Shown in pieces: positions 54,130-64,000 of a stretch of DNA of 64,000 nt. Position 1 is the first letter of the stretch. Each line of letters opens with the position of its first letter. The notes under the pieces were generated by a model. The model had not been told where the DNA came from. It searched no databases and saw only the letters and a list, made by a program, of their open reading frames with translations. This DNA is from Vreelandella nanhaiensis. Its GTDB lineage: Bacteria; Pseudomonadota; Gammaproteobacteria; Pseudomonadales; Halomonadaceae. Position numbers and translations under genes: made by a program. The stretch lies in assembly GCF_003990185.1 (NCBI RefSeq), contig NZ_RZHF01000004.1, forward strand, positions 248,001 through 312,000. The letters run 5' to 3'.

Positions 54130-55383
54130 ATGAGTAAGCGGACGAATATGCCAGAAGAAAAAGGCCTGGAGCACAGCATTAGTCTAGTGAAAGAAGGCTA
54201 TCATTTTATTATTAATCGACGCGAGTCGATGCAGTCCAATGTCTTTAAAACCAGGGTACTTGGCCGTAGCGCTTACTGTCTTAGTGGCAGCGAGGCTGCC
54301 GAGCTGTTTTACGATGAGTCTAAATTTAAACGAGCTGGGGCGGCTCCGCTACCGGCTAAAAAAACATTGTTCGGCGTGGGCGGGGTCCAGGGGTTAGATG
54401 ACGAAGCTCACCGGCACCGAAAAGCAATGTTTATGCAGTTATGGACGCGCGAATCGGTGGATAGATTGGGCCAGTTAACTCGTGATTACTATGCCAAGGC
54501 GGCAGAAGATTGGGTTCAGCAGGACGAGATCGTTTTATATAACGAAGCCAAAAAGATCCTGACGCAAGTGGTTTGTGACTGGTGCGGGGTTCCATTAGCG
54601 GCAGATGAGATTGAGAAACGAACCGATCAGCTTAGTCTTATGTTTGAAAAAGCAGGGGAAGCAGACTTTTCGCATTTTAAAGGTTGGAGTGCCCGTTCAA
54701 AAGCAGAAGATTGGATTGAAGATCTCATTAGTCAAGCGCGCGAAGGCAGCTTGCAACTAAATGAAGACACCCCTTTTTATAAGTTTATTTGGCATAAAGA
54801 CCTAGATGGAAGTTTGCTCGATAAAGAGATAGTGGCCGTAGAGGTGCTTAATTTACTGCGGCCTACCGTGGCAAATGCAGTCTGGATAGCCTTTATAGGC
54901 TTGGCGTTACACGATTCTCCGCCAAATTCCGAGCTGACTCACGAGCAACTTGAAAGCTTCTGCCAGGAAATAAGACGTTTTTATCCATTCTTTCCTTTTA
55001 CGGTGGCGAAGGTTCGGGAAGATTTCACCTGGCAAGGCTATGAATTTGAAAAGGACACGCTCACACTGCTGGACTTGTATGGCACTAACCACCACCCGGA
55101 GGAATGGGATAACCCGGACACCTTTATTGGTACCCGTTTTATAGACAGCAAGCAGCGTCCGTTCAGCTTTATTCCTCAGGGTGGCGGGGACTATGACACA
55201 GGGCATCGCTGTGCAGGCGAGTGGATGACACTTCTTATTATGCAGGAAACCGTCGATTTCCTAATGAATAAGATTAGTTATCAGTTACCGGAGCAGGATT
55301 TGTCTTATAGCCTGAAGGAAATTCCAAGCCTACCTAAAAGTCGGATCCGAATGAGAGACATCCGTTTTAATACGCCGGATTGA
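54130..55383 (+). CDS. CYP152-family cytochrome P450 (fatty-acid peroxygenase)
   Basis: The 417-residue P450 uses hydrogen peroxide to hydroxylate or decarboxylate fatty acids. The heme-thiolate loop is GGGDYDTGHRCAGEW and the substrate-carboxylate Arg-Pro pair is in LNLLRPTVANAVW, both CYP152 features. The position that decides reaction type in CYP152, His85 in OleT and Gln85 in BS-beta, appears to be Gln here (VGGVQGLDDEAHRHRK), which favours hydroxylation over decarboxylation. GGGAGG lies six bases before the ATG. Codons are richer in A and T than those of its neighbours, so lateral arrival is likely. Confidence 0.9.
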   Translation: MSKRTNMPEEKGLEHSISLVKEGYHFIINRRESMQSNVFKTRVLGRSAYCLSGSEAAELFYDESKFKRAGAAPLPAKKTLFGVGGVQGLDDEAHRHRKAMFMQLWTRESVDRLGQLTRDYYAKAAEDWVQQDEIVLYNEAKKILTQVVCDWCGVPLAADEIEKRTDQLSLMFEKAGEADFSHFKGWSARSKAEDWIEDLISQAREGSLQLNEDTPFYKFIWHKDLDGSLLDKEIVAVEVLNLLRPTVANAVWIAFIGLALHDSPPNSELTHEQLESFCQEIRRFYPFFPFTVAKVREDFTWQGYEFEKDTLTLLDLYGTNHHPEEWDNPDTFIGTRFIDSKQRPFSFIPQGGGDYDTGHRCAGEWMTLLIMQETVDFLMNKISYQLPEQDLSYSLKEIPSLPKSRIRMRDIRFNTPD

Positions 55384-55497
55384 CTTAACCGCGCAACCTA
55401 GTTACCCCAGAAAGGCAGGGAGTATTGATGTTGGCCAATTTGGCTAATAAAGATACTCCCCATTCCCTTCTCACTCTTTTCAAACACGTGAAAAACC

Positions 55498-55700
55498 TTA
55501 CTGCCCGGTACTGGTATAAGCATGCGGGTACGGCAGGAAAACCACCTGATTACGGCCGTTTGTCTTCGCCTGGTAGAGCGCCTGATTAGCTCAGCATCGG
55601 CTGCCCTTTTTGCAGTGTTAGAGAACCATAGCCCCCTGTTTACTCATATCCAGCGGCTGTTCAAACACGGTTGCCCGCTGCGCTAAGCGCCGCTGACTTT
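55498..55700 (-). pseudogene. C-terminal relic of a GGDEF diguanylate cyclase
   Basis: The minus strand reads ANQALYQAKTNGRNQVVFLP up to a stop at 55498, matching the end of GGDEF domains (ADQALYQAKQAGRNRVV). Upstream fragments such as RATVFEQPLDMSKQG and TLQKGQPML fit the preceding part but need frameshifts. The GGDEF active site is missing. The rest of 55384-55868 shows no gene. Confidence 0.65.
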
Positions 55701-55868
55701 GAAGGGCGTGATGATACGTTAATTCAGCATTGGCAGGCAGTGGCTTTGTTCACGGTGGGGGCAAGGCGGGGCTGGCTCTAGAGTAAGCCTAGTTAAACGA
55801 GGGCTAAATATAAGGTTAAAGACTTTCGCCAAGCATGTTTAATCATCGCTCTATCGGCTATTAGGGGT

Positions 55869-56981
55869 TCATCCAAACAGTACCGCATAACGCGTACTCC
55901 GCCCGCCCCCAGGCAGCTTGTAAAGGCAGCCTTTTTCTACCAGCTCGGCCATATCCCGAGTAGCGGTGGCCTTACTCACCTTCGCCAATGCTTGGTACTT
56001 ACGGGCACTGATACCCTGCGCAAACTCCTCACCCGCGCCATCCAGTAAGCGATTAAGCACTTTAATCTGGCGCTCATTTAGTACGATGGTGGCGTGGTGC
56101 TGCCAGAAGTTGGTTTTCGAAAGTACTCGGTCGATGCGCAACAGCGCCTGCTCAAGCGCCTCTCTCAACGTATCCAGAAACCACAATAGCCAAGGCGTAA
56201 TATCCAGGCTGCCTTTCTGGACGCTCTCAAGATGATCGTAATACGCCTCGCGACGCGCCATGATGGCGGCACTCAACGAATAAAAGCGGATGGACTGTCG
56301 CTCGGCCTGTGCCAGCGCTTTATCCGTTACCGCACGCGTCACGCGCCCGTTACCATCATCAAATGGATGAAGCGTAATCAACCAAAGATGGGCGATGCCA
56401 GCCCGTATTAAAGGATCAAGCCCTTCAGGCGGATGGTTGAACCAGTTAATAAACGCATCCAGCTCAGTTTCCAACTGCCCACGCGGCGGCGCTTCAAAAT
56501 GTACCGTGGGGCGATCAATGCGCCCAGATACGACCTGCATGGGATGATCCCCTCGCAGCTTGCCAACCCTTACCCTTCCCAACAAACCAGGACCTTGCAC
56601 GAACAACAGGGACTGCCAGAAACAGAGTTGTTGGTAGGAAATAGGCTCATCCGGATGGTGAGTTGCTTGCAGCAAAAGCTCGATCAACGCTTCGGATTCC
56701 GGCGTGGTTCTGGTGGATACCCCCGCTTGCTCAAGCCCTAAATGACGCGCAACCGAAGAGCGCACGGAGCCAACATCCAGGCGCTCGTCCTCGATCTCGC
56801 TGGTTCGAATAGCATTCTGAATGAGCGCATCCATTTCCACGTCTAAATCAGTCTGCTCGGGAGCAGCATCCATTCTGCCCAACGCCCGTCCTTGCAATAG
56901 TCTTACGGCATTTAACGTAGGCCGTAGGGCAGATTCATCCCACTTGAAATAAGGCCAATTGTGCTGCTGCCAGATATACAT
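55869..56981 (-). CDS. DUF4172-Fic family protein with C-terminal winged helix
   Basis: The 370-residue protein has a DUF4172 N-terminus (WQQHNWPYFKWDESALRP), a Fic domain with the complete HPFDDGNGRVTR motif near residue 204, and a C-terminal winged helix (about 310-370). Fic enzymes usually transfer AMP from ATP onto a protein hydroxyl. An inhibitory-helix-like TSEIEDE lies near residue 60, as in class II Fic proteins, but the usual following Gly or Asn is Asp. The winged helix suggests autoregulation. A decayed second copy lies 2 kb upstream. Confidence 0.87.
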   Translation of the reverse strand: MYIWQQHNWPYFKWDESALRPTLNAVRLLQGRALGRMDAAPEQTDLDVEMDALIQNAIRTSEIEDERLDVGSVRSSVARHLGLEQAGVSTRTTPESEALIELLLQATHHPDEPISYQQLCFWQSLLFVQGPGLLGRVRVGKLRGDHPMQVVSGRIDRPTVHFEAPPRGQLETELDAFINWFNHPPEGLDPLIRAGIAHLWLITLHPFDDGNGRVTRAVTDKALAQAERQSIRFYSLSAAIMARREAYYDHLESVQKGSLDITPWLLWFLDTLREALEQALLRIDRVLSKTNFWQHHATIVLNERQIKVLNRLLDGAGEEFAQGISARKYQALAKVSKATATRDMAELVEKGCLYKLPGGGRSTRYAVLFG

Positions 56982-57013
56982 GAGCCGATTATGGTTTATA
57001 TTCGGCTCATAGG

Positions 57014-58246
57014 CTAGCAGCCGCTCGAATCAGGTTCTCCCTGGGTTTCTCCATTTCGGGGGCCAGGTTTGAAAGCATGTGAACGCGCCGCCCACGCGAC
57101 GGTGAATGCGATAACAAGCAAGATCACCAGAGACCAGGGGAAGGCGCCTACACCCCATGAATTAAGAAGCATACCGCCAACGACTCCACCACCAGCAATC
57201 GCAGCATTCCATGTCACTACATTCATGGAAAGCGCCACATCGGCACCACTTCCAGCCGTATCGGCCAGCGCGGTTTGCAGCAATGTGGAAGCACCGCCGA
57301 AGGTGACGCCCCACACTACAATGCCGATGAAGACGACAACGGGGCTTTGAGTGCTCAAACCAAAGATGAAAGCGGTTATCGCGAATGCTGCAAGGCTTGT
57401 CAGTACCGTGACCCGCAAATGGCTGTCCACCAGCTTTCCGGCAATCCAGATGCCGCCAAGCGATGCAGCGCCAAAGGTTAATAGCACCAGATCAATCCGT
57501 TCGCCGAGTCCCGCTGCCCCCACAAACGGAGCAATATAGGTGTAGAGAATATTGTGGGCTAGCATCCACGTTACGACCACTGCAAGCACAGGCCGCACGC
57601 CCGGCGTCGTAAAGACTTTTCGCAATGGCATACGCTCGCCTGCCGGCTGCCCGGGATAGTCTGGAACTTTGGCCATTACCCATACAACCAGAGAAAGTGT
57701 CAACGCGGACATGACCCAGAAAGCGGTACGCCAGCCGGCGACCGAGCCCATGTAGGTTCCAAGAGGCACACCGAGAGCCAAAGCCACGGGGATGCCGACC
57801 ATCGCCACGGCCATTGCACGCCCTTGTTGATGAGGAGCGACCATACGCCGAGCATAACCAGCGAGAAGACTCCAGGCCAACCCGGCGGCAACACCGGCAA
57901 AGAAGCGAGCAACCAGCGTCAGGCCATAGGTACTGGATAGCGCAGTGACCGAGTTAAAAACAAAGAACCCGATAATGGTGAGCAGCAAGACGTTGCGTCG
58001 CCGCCAACCGCGCGTAGCAATCGTCAAAGGAATCGCCGCTAACATCGACCCCAGCGCATAAGCCGTCACCATTTGACCCGCCAACGCTTGGCTGATCCCG
58101 AGACCCTCACTGATTTGAGGTAATAATCCCGCAGGTAGCGTTTCTGTCACGATGCAGACAAAGCCCGTCATAGCCAAGGCCAGCAGTGCGGACATGGGAA
58201 GCTTATCAGTCGTCGCCGATTCCGCCTGAATAGATGAGTAGGCCAC
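57014..58246 (-). CDS. MFS efflux transporter (AraJ/DHA1-like)
   Basis: The 410-residue inner-membrane carrier has 12 helices (FVCIVTETLPAGLLPQISEG, RFFAGVAAGLAWSLLAGYAR). It belongs to the DHA1 group containing AraJ and YdhP-type sugar and drug exporters. The GTG at 58246 is preferred as start because AAAGGG lies six bases upstream and the translation then begins at the first helix; the longer frame to 58360 adds 38 residues unlike the family. It is divergent from a TetR gene with a palindrome between them. Confidence 0.85.
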   Translation of the reverse strand: MAYSSIQAESATTDKLPMSALLALAMTGFVCIVTETLPAGLLPQISEGLGISQALAGQMVTAYALGSMLAAIPLTIATRGWRRRNVLLLTIIGFFVFNSVTALSSTYGLTLVARFFAGVAAGLAWSLLAGYARRMVAPHQQGRAMAVAMVGIPVALALGVPLGTYMGSVAGWRTAFWVMSALTLSLVVWVMAKVPDYPGQPAGERMPLRKVFTTPGVRPVLAVVVTWMLAHNILYTYIAPFVGAAGLGERIDLVLLTFGAASLGGIWIAGKLVDSHLRVTVLTSLAAFAITAFIFGLSTQSPVVVFIGIVVWGVTFGGASTLLQTALADTAGSGADVALSMNVVTWNAAIAGGGVVGGMLLNSWGVGAFPWSLVILLVIAFTVAWAARSHAFKPGPRNGETQGEPDSSGC

Positions 58247-58314
58247 AAAAATACCCTTTCGAAGATGAAGTTTAGCGCTGGGCAGCAGACACCCAGAGCA
58301 TTTTTTCTCACATA

Positions 58315-58330
58315 TGTATCGATCGGTATA
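58315..58330. promoter_or_regulatory. putative TetR operator between the MFS and TetR genes
   Basis: TGTATCGATCGGTATA is an imperfect 16-bp palindrome (12 of 16 positions) lying between the divergent starts, in the place where a local TetR repressor would bind. Confidence 0.45.
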
Positions 58331-58420
58331 AATATGTGGCGCCGGATAGATTATTGTCAAGGACTTTTGTATCGAGTAGTATATAAGTCATCTGTATTTA
58401 GTAACGTAATGGAGTTCGAA

Positions 58421-59038
58421 ATGGCACAGATGGGGCGCCCCAGAGTGTTTGATCGACAGCAAGCTATTGAGCAAGCGATGCACCTTTTCTGGGAGCAGGG
58501 TTATGAGACAACGTCTCTGAGCCAGCTCAAAACTCAGATAGGCGGCGGCATCTCTGCACCAAGCTTTTATGCTGCTTTCGGATCCAAGGAAGCTTTGTTC
58601 AAAGAGGCTGTTCAGTGTTACCTGGAGAGCTATGCCCGCGTGACAGACGGCCTATGGGACGATGAAATACCTCCCAGAGAAGCGGTCGAACTTACGCTAC
58701 GTCGTTCGGCGAAAATGCAGTGCGAATCGGGGCACCCAAAAGGCTGCATGGTGGCCCTGGGAACCATGAGTGCGCCGAAACCTGAGCATGCGCATGTCGC
58801 AAAGCCGCTAGCCGCCTCACGTTCGCGTACTCATGCTGGGTTTGTACGATGCGTTGAGCGTGGAATTGCTATGGGCGAGCTCTCCGAAGAAACCGATGCT
58901 CGGGCCATGGGGACAATGTTCAGTAGTTTTCTGCTGGGTGTGTCCATATCAGCGAGAGACGGCATCAAGATATCGGTCTTCAATGCCTCTATTACAGAGC
59001 TCATGAAATTGTGGGACGCCGCACGCAATGAGCGGTAG
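58421..59038 (+). CDS. TetR-family regulator of the MFS gene
   Basis: The 205-residue repressor has an HTH (FWEQGYETTSLSQLKTQIGG, then SFYAAFGSKEALFKEA) and a TetR C-terminal domain with CESGHPKGCMVALGTMSAP, a Cys-containing stretch common in this subgroup. GGAG lies seven bases before the ATG at 58421; ATG 58409 and the longer frame from 58265 are unlikely. It is divergent from the MFS exporter, which it should repress until an exported compound is present. Confidence 0.88.
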   Translation: MAQMGRPRVFDRQQAIEQAMHLFWEQGYETTSLSQLKTQIGGGISAPSFYAAFGSKEALFKEAVQCYLESYARVTDGLWDDEIPPREAVELTLRRSAKMQCESGHPKGCMVALGTMSAPKPEHAHVAKPLAASRSRTHAGFVRCVERGIAMGELSEETDARAMGTMFSSFLLGVSISARDGIKISVFNASITELMKLWDAARNER

Positions 59039-59175
59039 AGACTTTTTCAAATAGAAAGTCTCCCGCACGTTGGCAATTTCCCAGTACACCCAGCCGCTGT
59101 TCGATCACCGCTGATACCAACCAAATAATTTTCTGCCGAATTCATGCGCTTTTATATTCGCTAACTGGACACGCT

Positions 59176-59484
59176 ATGCATAACCTATGGATTCCCGTTG
59201 TCGCCATTTTCGTCGTGGCTGGCCTGATATTCGGTAGCCAGGCCTATTCCGAGGCCCAGCGTGATGCCCACATCGCCGCGACGATATCTGAACGCCTCGA
59301 AAGCCAAGCACCGGCCAAAATCTCCCACTTGACGCGAGTCAACAAGGGCTATGGGGTGTGCGGCGACTATGAGCTTTCAGGCGCCGAGTCCGGTCATTTC
59401 TACTACAACAGCAACACCAAGCGACTAGCGTTGGGCACCGATGCCCCGCTGTATCAAGACAACTGCAAAAGCGTTTATAACTAA
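59176..59484 (+). CDS. small anchored protein of unknown function
   Basis: The 102-residue protein has one N-terminal hydrophobic helix (IPVVAIFVVAGLIFGSQAY) and a short periplasmic part with two cysteines (YGVCGDYELSGAE and YQDNCKSVYN) that might form a disulfide. I do not recognise the family. The ribosome binding site is weak. Neighbours give no hint of function. Confidence 0.55.
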   Translation: MHNLWIPVVAIFVVAGLIFGSQAYSEAQRDAHIAATISERLESQAPAKISHLTRVNKGYGVCGDYELSGAESGHFYYNSNTKRLALGTDAPLYQDNCKSVYN

Positions 59485-59800
59485 TCTCTTAGAACCTGTT
59501 CACGATTTGTTAAGCAGTAAAGTGATTGCGTTCGATGCTGCGCGGATTGTTGAGCAGATGAAGTCGAGGTAGCCTGGCGCGGCAGATTCAAGGTAAAGCG
59601 CGGTGGCAAACAACCACCAGTTCACGTTTTTCCATCGAGTAAAGCCGATACGCCCCGCTCTTGCAGAATCAGACGTTGTTAGTGCATGTTCGTAATTAGA
59701 GAACAGCTCTTCAGCACGAGCCAGGGAGCCTTTAAAGCACCACGTTGCAGTTCATGATAGCGGGCTCTTAGCTCCCTGGTACGCACGTCGCGGCCCGCAC
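59485..59800. other. 316-base gap with no recognised gene
   Basis: A minus-strand frame of about 70 codons without a start runs through 59510-59730 (WWLFATALYLESAAPGYLDF), but I cannot assign it and would not call a gene. No tRNA, terminator or terminal inverted repeat was seen. Confidence 0.3.
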
Positions 59801-60751
59801 CTATGCCGAGTGAGTCTTCTTAAAGGGAACGAGGTGCAACACCCCCACCACCACCGAGCCCACCAAAAAGCCAATCACCGCAGAGCACAGCGTATTGAAG
59901 CTCCAGCCCAGCGCGCCGCCCAGGGCACCGGTTGCCTCGCTAATGCCATGCTCAATATGGTGAACCCACTCATAGGGCGCGTTGAACCAACCCGTGCCAT
60001 CAGCACCCAGATTGGCCATCAGGATATGCCCTCCCACCCAGAGCATGGCGACGGTACCCACGACCGAGATGGCCGCTAGCACCTTGGGCATTGCAGTCAC
60101 CAGACCACGGCCAAGTGTCTGCATGCCCGAACTGCCCCGCTGGGCGAGCTTCAGGCCGATGTCATCCATCTTGACCAACAGCGCCACCACGCCATACACC
60201 AGAATAGTGATGATAAACGCGACCACCACCAGGCTCGCCAGCTGTGACCAGAATCCCTGATGGGAGACACTGGCAAGCGAGATCACCATGATTTCGGCGG
60301 ACAGAATCAGGTCGGTCCGAACGGCGCCACTTACGATCTTTTTCTCGGCTTCCGGCCCCTTTTCTACCGCCGGCTTTTCATCAACATGTCCCCCCGAGAG
60401 CTTGTGCCAAACCTTTTCCGCGCCCTCAAAGGCCAGATAGGTGCCACCCACCATCAGGATGATTGGTAATAGCGCGGGCAAAAAGTAATTCAGCAGCAGC
60501 GCCGCCGGCAGGATAAAAACCAGCTTGTTGCGGATCGAGCCCAGCGCGATCTGCTTCACAATCGCCAGTTCACGCTCCGCTGTCACCCCCTGCAAATATT
60601 GCGGCGTCACCGCCGCATCATCGACCACTACCCCGGCCGCCTTCGCCGTCGCACGCCCAGCGGCTGCACTGACATCATCCAATGATGCGGCGGACAACTT
60701 CGCCAATGCAGCAATGTCATCCAATAATCCTATCAAACCGCCTATGGCCAT
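59801..60751 (-). CDS. DUF808 (YedI-type) membrane protein
   Basis: The 316-residue inner-membrane protein has about seven helices. The N-terminus GGLIGLLDDIAALAKLSAAS followed by LDDVSAAAGRATAKAAGVVVDDAAVTPQYL-type sequence is the DUF808/YedI signature. E. coli YedI has 305 residues. Its function is unknown. GGAG lies eight bases before the ATG. Confidence 0.87.
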   Translation of the reverse strand: MAIGGLIGLLDDIAALAKLSAASLDDVSAAAGRATAKAAGVVVDDAAVTPQYLQGVTAERELAIVKQIALGSIRNKLVFILPAALLLNYFLPALLPIILMVGGTYLAFEGAEKVWHKLSGGHVDEKPAVEKGPEAEKKIVSGAVRTDLILSAEIMVISLASVSHQGFWSQLASLVVVAFIITILVYGVVALLVKMDDIGLKLAQRGSSGMQTLGRGLVTAMPKVLAAISVVGTVAMLWVGGHILMANLGADGTGWFNAPYEWVHHIEHGISEATGALGGALGWSFNTLCSAVIGFLVGSVVVGVLHLVPFKKTHSA

Positions 60752-61242
60752 GGATGCTTACTCCGTGAATAGCAGTTGCTAATAGTAAAGCACATAGCGG
60801 GTTGGGCAGGTCACCTCTTTTGCCCGCAGGACAGTGCTGTTTCAGTCTGACTTTCAATTAACTGCCACCCGTTGAGTATGCTCAAAAGCGGCATCAGATG
60901 AAGGATCTTATTGAGCGAGGGGTACTAATCGAGAGTCAACCAACGCACTGCTGAGTCGCTCCCTTCGGCCTGATCCAGTACCAACGCTCACTTTCTATCT
61001 TGACCTCTGTAACCTATACCTGTGACGCTCGGCATTCTTACTCGCTCATCATATTATTTATCTTAGCGCCCTATCGCCTGCTGGATAGTGGATAACGCCT
61101 CATGAAAGTCCTTTTTTTCGCTCGGCTAGTTTCGGCTTGGTAGTTGACCGTAAACAGATTCGCGACTGGAGAAATCTGGCTATATGTCTCTTTGCTTTAT
61201 CTAGTTTCTATCATTAAAAGCCATCAACTATTTGATACTCAT
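60752..61242. other. 490-base gap between the DUF808 and guaA genes
   Basis: No convincing gene was found. A short plus-strand frame near 60860-60950 (EYAQKRHQMKDLIERG) is protein-like but has no start or recognised family. The right end holds the guaA terminator. Confidence 0.3.
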
Positions 61243-61270
61243 AAAAAACCCGCCTTTCGGCGGGTTTTTG
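61243..61270 (-). terminator. intrinsic terminator of guaBA
   Basis: AAAAACCCGCC pairs perfectly with GGCGGGTTTTT around a TTTC loop; on the minus strand it ends in a T run. It lies 24 bases after the guaA stop. Confidence 0.85.
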
Positions 61271-61293
61271 CGAAAAGAGCTAGCAAGTAAAAC

Positions 61294-62871
61294 TCACTCC
61301 CACTCAATAGTAGCCGGCGGCTTGCTGGAGACATCATAAGTCACCCGCGACACTCCACCCAGCTCATTGATAATCCGATTGGAGACGGTCTCCAGCAACT
61401 CATAGGGCAGGTGCGCCCAGCGGGCGGTCATGAAGTCGATGGTTTCGACCGCGCGTATGGCGATGACCCATTCGTAGCGGCGGCCGTCACCTACTACGCC
61501 GACTGACTTGACCGGCAGGAACACGGCGAACGCCTGGCTGGTTTTTTCGTACCAGCCGGAGGCGCGCAGTTCTTCGATGAAGATGGCGTCGGCTTCGCGC
61601 AGGATGTCGGCGTACTCTTTTTTCACTTCGCCCAGAATACGCACGCCCAGGCCCGGCCCCGGGAAGGGGTGGCGGTACACCATGTCGTAGGGCAGGCCAA
61701 GTTCCAGACCGAGTTTGCGTACTTCGTCCTTGAACAGCTCGCGTAGCGGCTCAACCAGCTTGAGCTTCATGGTTTCCGGCAGGCCACCTACGTTGTGGTG
61801 GGATTTGATCACGTGCGCCTTGCCGGTTTTGGAGGCGGCGGATTCGATCACATCCGGGTAGATGGTGCCCTGGGCCAGGAACTCGACACCTTCAATCTTG
61901 CTGGCTTCTTCATCGAACACGTCGATGAAGGTGTTACCGATGATTTTACGCTTGGCTTCCGGGTCCTTCTCGCCTGCAAGCTTACTCAGGAACAGGTCTT
62001 CGGCATCTACACGAATGACCTTGACGCCCATGTGCTTGGCGAAGGTTTCCATCACTTGGTCGCCTTCGTCTTTACGCAGCAGGCCGTTATCCACGAATAC
62101 ACAGGTCAGCTGGTCGCCAATCGCTTTGTGTAAAAGTGCGGCTACCACGGAAGAGTCCACACCACCGGAGAGGCCCAGCAGTACGTGGCGGTCGCCGACC
62201 TGTTCACGCACACGCTGTACCTGGTCTTCGATGATCTGGGCAGGCGTCCACAGCTTCTCGGCCTTACAGATATCCAGCACGAAGTGCTCGAGCATGCGCT
62301 GGCCTTGCAGAGTGTGGGTCACTTCCGGGTGGAACTGTACGCCGTAGAACTGCTTCTCTTCCCAGACCATGGCGGCAATCGGGCAGCTGGGTGTGGAGGC
62401 CGTGATGGTGAACTCGGCAGGCGCCTTGGCTACCTTGTCGCCGTGGCTCATCCATACATCCAGCAGAGCTTTGCCGGTGTTGGCATCTACGTGGTCTTTA
62501 ATGTCTTTGAACAGCGCGTTTTCAGCATCGATGCTGATTTGCGCGTAACCAAACTCGCTCTTGTTGGAGCCTTCCACCTTACCGCCCAACTGCTCGGCCA
62601 TGGTCTGCATGCCGTAACAAACACCAAACACGGGCAGGCCCATTTCGAACACACACTGAGGCGCACGCGGGGAATCCAGCTCGGTCACGGATTCCGGGCC
62701 GCCGGCCAGGATGATGCCGTTGGGGTTGTACTCGCGGATCTCTTCTTCGGTGATATCGAAGGCGCGAACCTCAGAGAACACGCCAATTTCGCGTACCCGG
62801 CGGGCGATCAGCTGCGTGTACTGTGAGCCGAAGTCGAGAATCAGGATTTTATGGGAGTGGATATCATTCAT
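61294..62871 (-). CDS. guaA: GMP synthase (glutamine-hydrolysing)
   Basis: The 525-residue enzyme makes GMP from XMP, glutamine and ATP. The class I glutamine amidotransferase domain has nucleophile Cys in FGVCYGMQ with HPEVTH; the ATP-pyrophosphatase domain has the P-loop [16 protein letters not shown]; the C-terminal dimerisation part ends [10 protein letters not shown]. The start at 62871 ([12 protein letters not shown]) gives exactly the E. coli length; the longer frame to 62952 adds unconserved residues. It follows guaB by 94 bases, forming the usual guaBA operon. Confidence 0.95.
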   Translation of the reverse strand: MNDIHSHKILILDFGSQYTQLIARRVREIGVFSEVRAFDITEEEIREYNPNGIILAGGPESVTELDSPRAPQCVFEMGLPVFGVCYGMQTMAEQLGGKVEGSNKSEFGYAQISIDAENALFKDIKDHVDANTGKALLDVWMSHGDKVAKAPAEFTITASTPSCPIAAMVWEEKQFYGVQFHPEVTHTLQGQRMLEHFVLDICKAEKLWTPAQIIEDQVQRVREQVGDRHVLLGLSGGVDSSVVAALLHKAIGDQLTCVFVDNGLLRKDEGDQVMETFAKHMGVKVIRVDAEDLFLSKLAGEKDPEAKRKIIGNTFIDVFDEEASKIEGVEFLAQGTIYPDVIESAASKTGKAHVIKSHHNVGGLPETMKLKLVEPLRELFKDEVRKLGLELGLPYDMVYRHPFPGPGLGVRILGEVKKEYADILREADAIFIEELRASGWYEKTSQAFAVFLPVKSVGVVGDGRRYEWVIAIRAVETIDFMTARWAHLPYELLETVSNRIINELGGVSRVTYDVSSKPPATIEWE

Positions 62872-62965
62872 GGCAGTGTCTCGATTAAGCAGTGGGGGTG
62901 CTGCTAAAAAGGCTGAAAAGCAAGCGGCGGGGCAAAGCCCGCCGCCATTCAACTAAAAGCGCTGG

Positions 62966-64000
<1,035 letters not shown>

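Noticed and set aside
59510..59730. 70-codon minus frame rich in Trp and Ala
   Set aside because: No start codon or ribosome binding site and no recognised family.
60860..60950. possible transposase tail near EYAQKRHQMKDL
   Set aside because: Too short and without flanking inverted repeats or other transposase motifs.

Overview
The window looks like chromosome of a moderately halophilic gammaproteobacterium, most likely Halomonas or another member of the Halomonadaceae. This is inferred from the mid-50s GC, acidic exported proteins, the family make-up (RlmA, MdaB, GlpK, GuaA/GuaB, AaeXAB-like efflux, two PQQ sugar dehydrogenases) and the rlmA-type neighbourhood. No rRNA, tRNA, CRISPR array, complete insertion sequence or prophage was seen.

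Region by region. 0-4.1 kb: a MITE-like repeat, then an iron module under three Fur-box-like sites (FepC/FhuC-type ATPase, FhuF reductase, PvdE/SyrD-type cyclic-peptide exporter). 4.2-10.5 kb: a membrane protein with cytochrome b561, a LysR/EamA divergent pair, a Nudix protein with a degenerate box, an acidic repeat-built exported protein and an RlpA-like protein. 10.7-17 kb: an NADP-dependent oxidoreductase, membrane PQQ glucose dehydrogenase, a TonB receptor and a Pmp3 peptide. 17-28 kb: an SLC1-type symporter, a thioredoxin-reductase-like flavoprotein, a decayed ABC-F gene, a cold-shock protein, rlmA behind a decayed regulator gene, a three-domain lysophospholipid transport/acylation protein and a large MscS channel. 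28-36 kb: DUF1275, an AaeXAB-like efflux operon, a YbjJ-like MFS protein, mdaB with a LysR gene and a K+ channel. 36-42.4 kb: glpK beside a glpF gene that has lost its middle, a DUF2231/sorbosone-dehydrogenase pair, and a metal exporter with its MerR regulator and a textbook MerR promoter. 42.4-50.5 kb: an unknown DUF697-like protein, a FhuE-like TonB receptor, DUF2945, PhzF, a Bcr/CflA pump, a cupin, and a TetR-DJ-1-DUF1330 operon.

50.5-59 kb is the most accessory part. It holds a RhuM-Fic protein with a LexA-box-like site upstream, TauE/SafE with an AraC regulator, a scrap heap in which parD, DUF1330 and fic fragments are welded together, an AT-richer CYP152-type P450, a GGDEF relic, an intact DUF4172-Fic protein and an MFS/TetR pair. 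The right end returns to core genes: DUF808, guaA and the 3' part of guaB.

The recurring theme is gene decay. At least seven relics lie between or beside intact genes: DUF3298, ABC-F, XRE regulator, glpF, parD/DUF1330, a second fic, and GGDEF. No single cluster stands out as a clearly new multi-gene system. The best leads are the Fur-controlled orphan siderophore parts, the possibly SOS-linked RhuM-Fic gene, the glpK locus without a working glpF, and the parD/DUF1330/fic mosaic.
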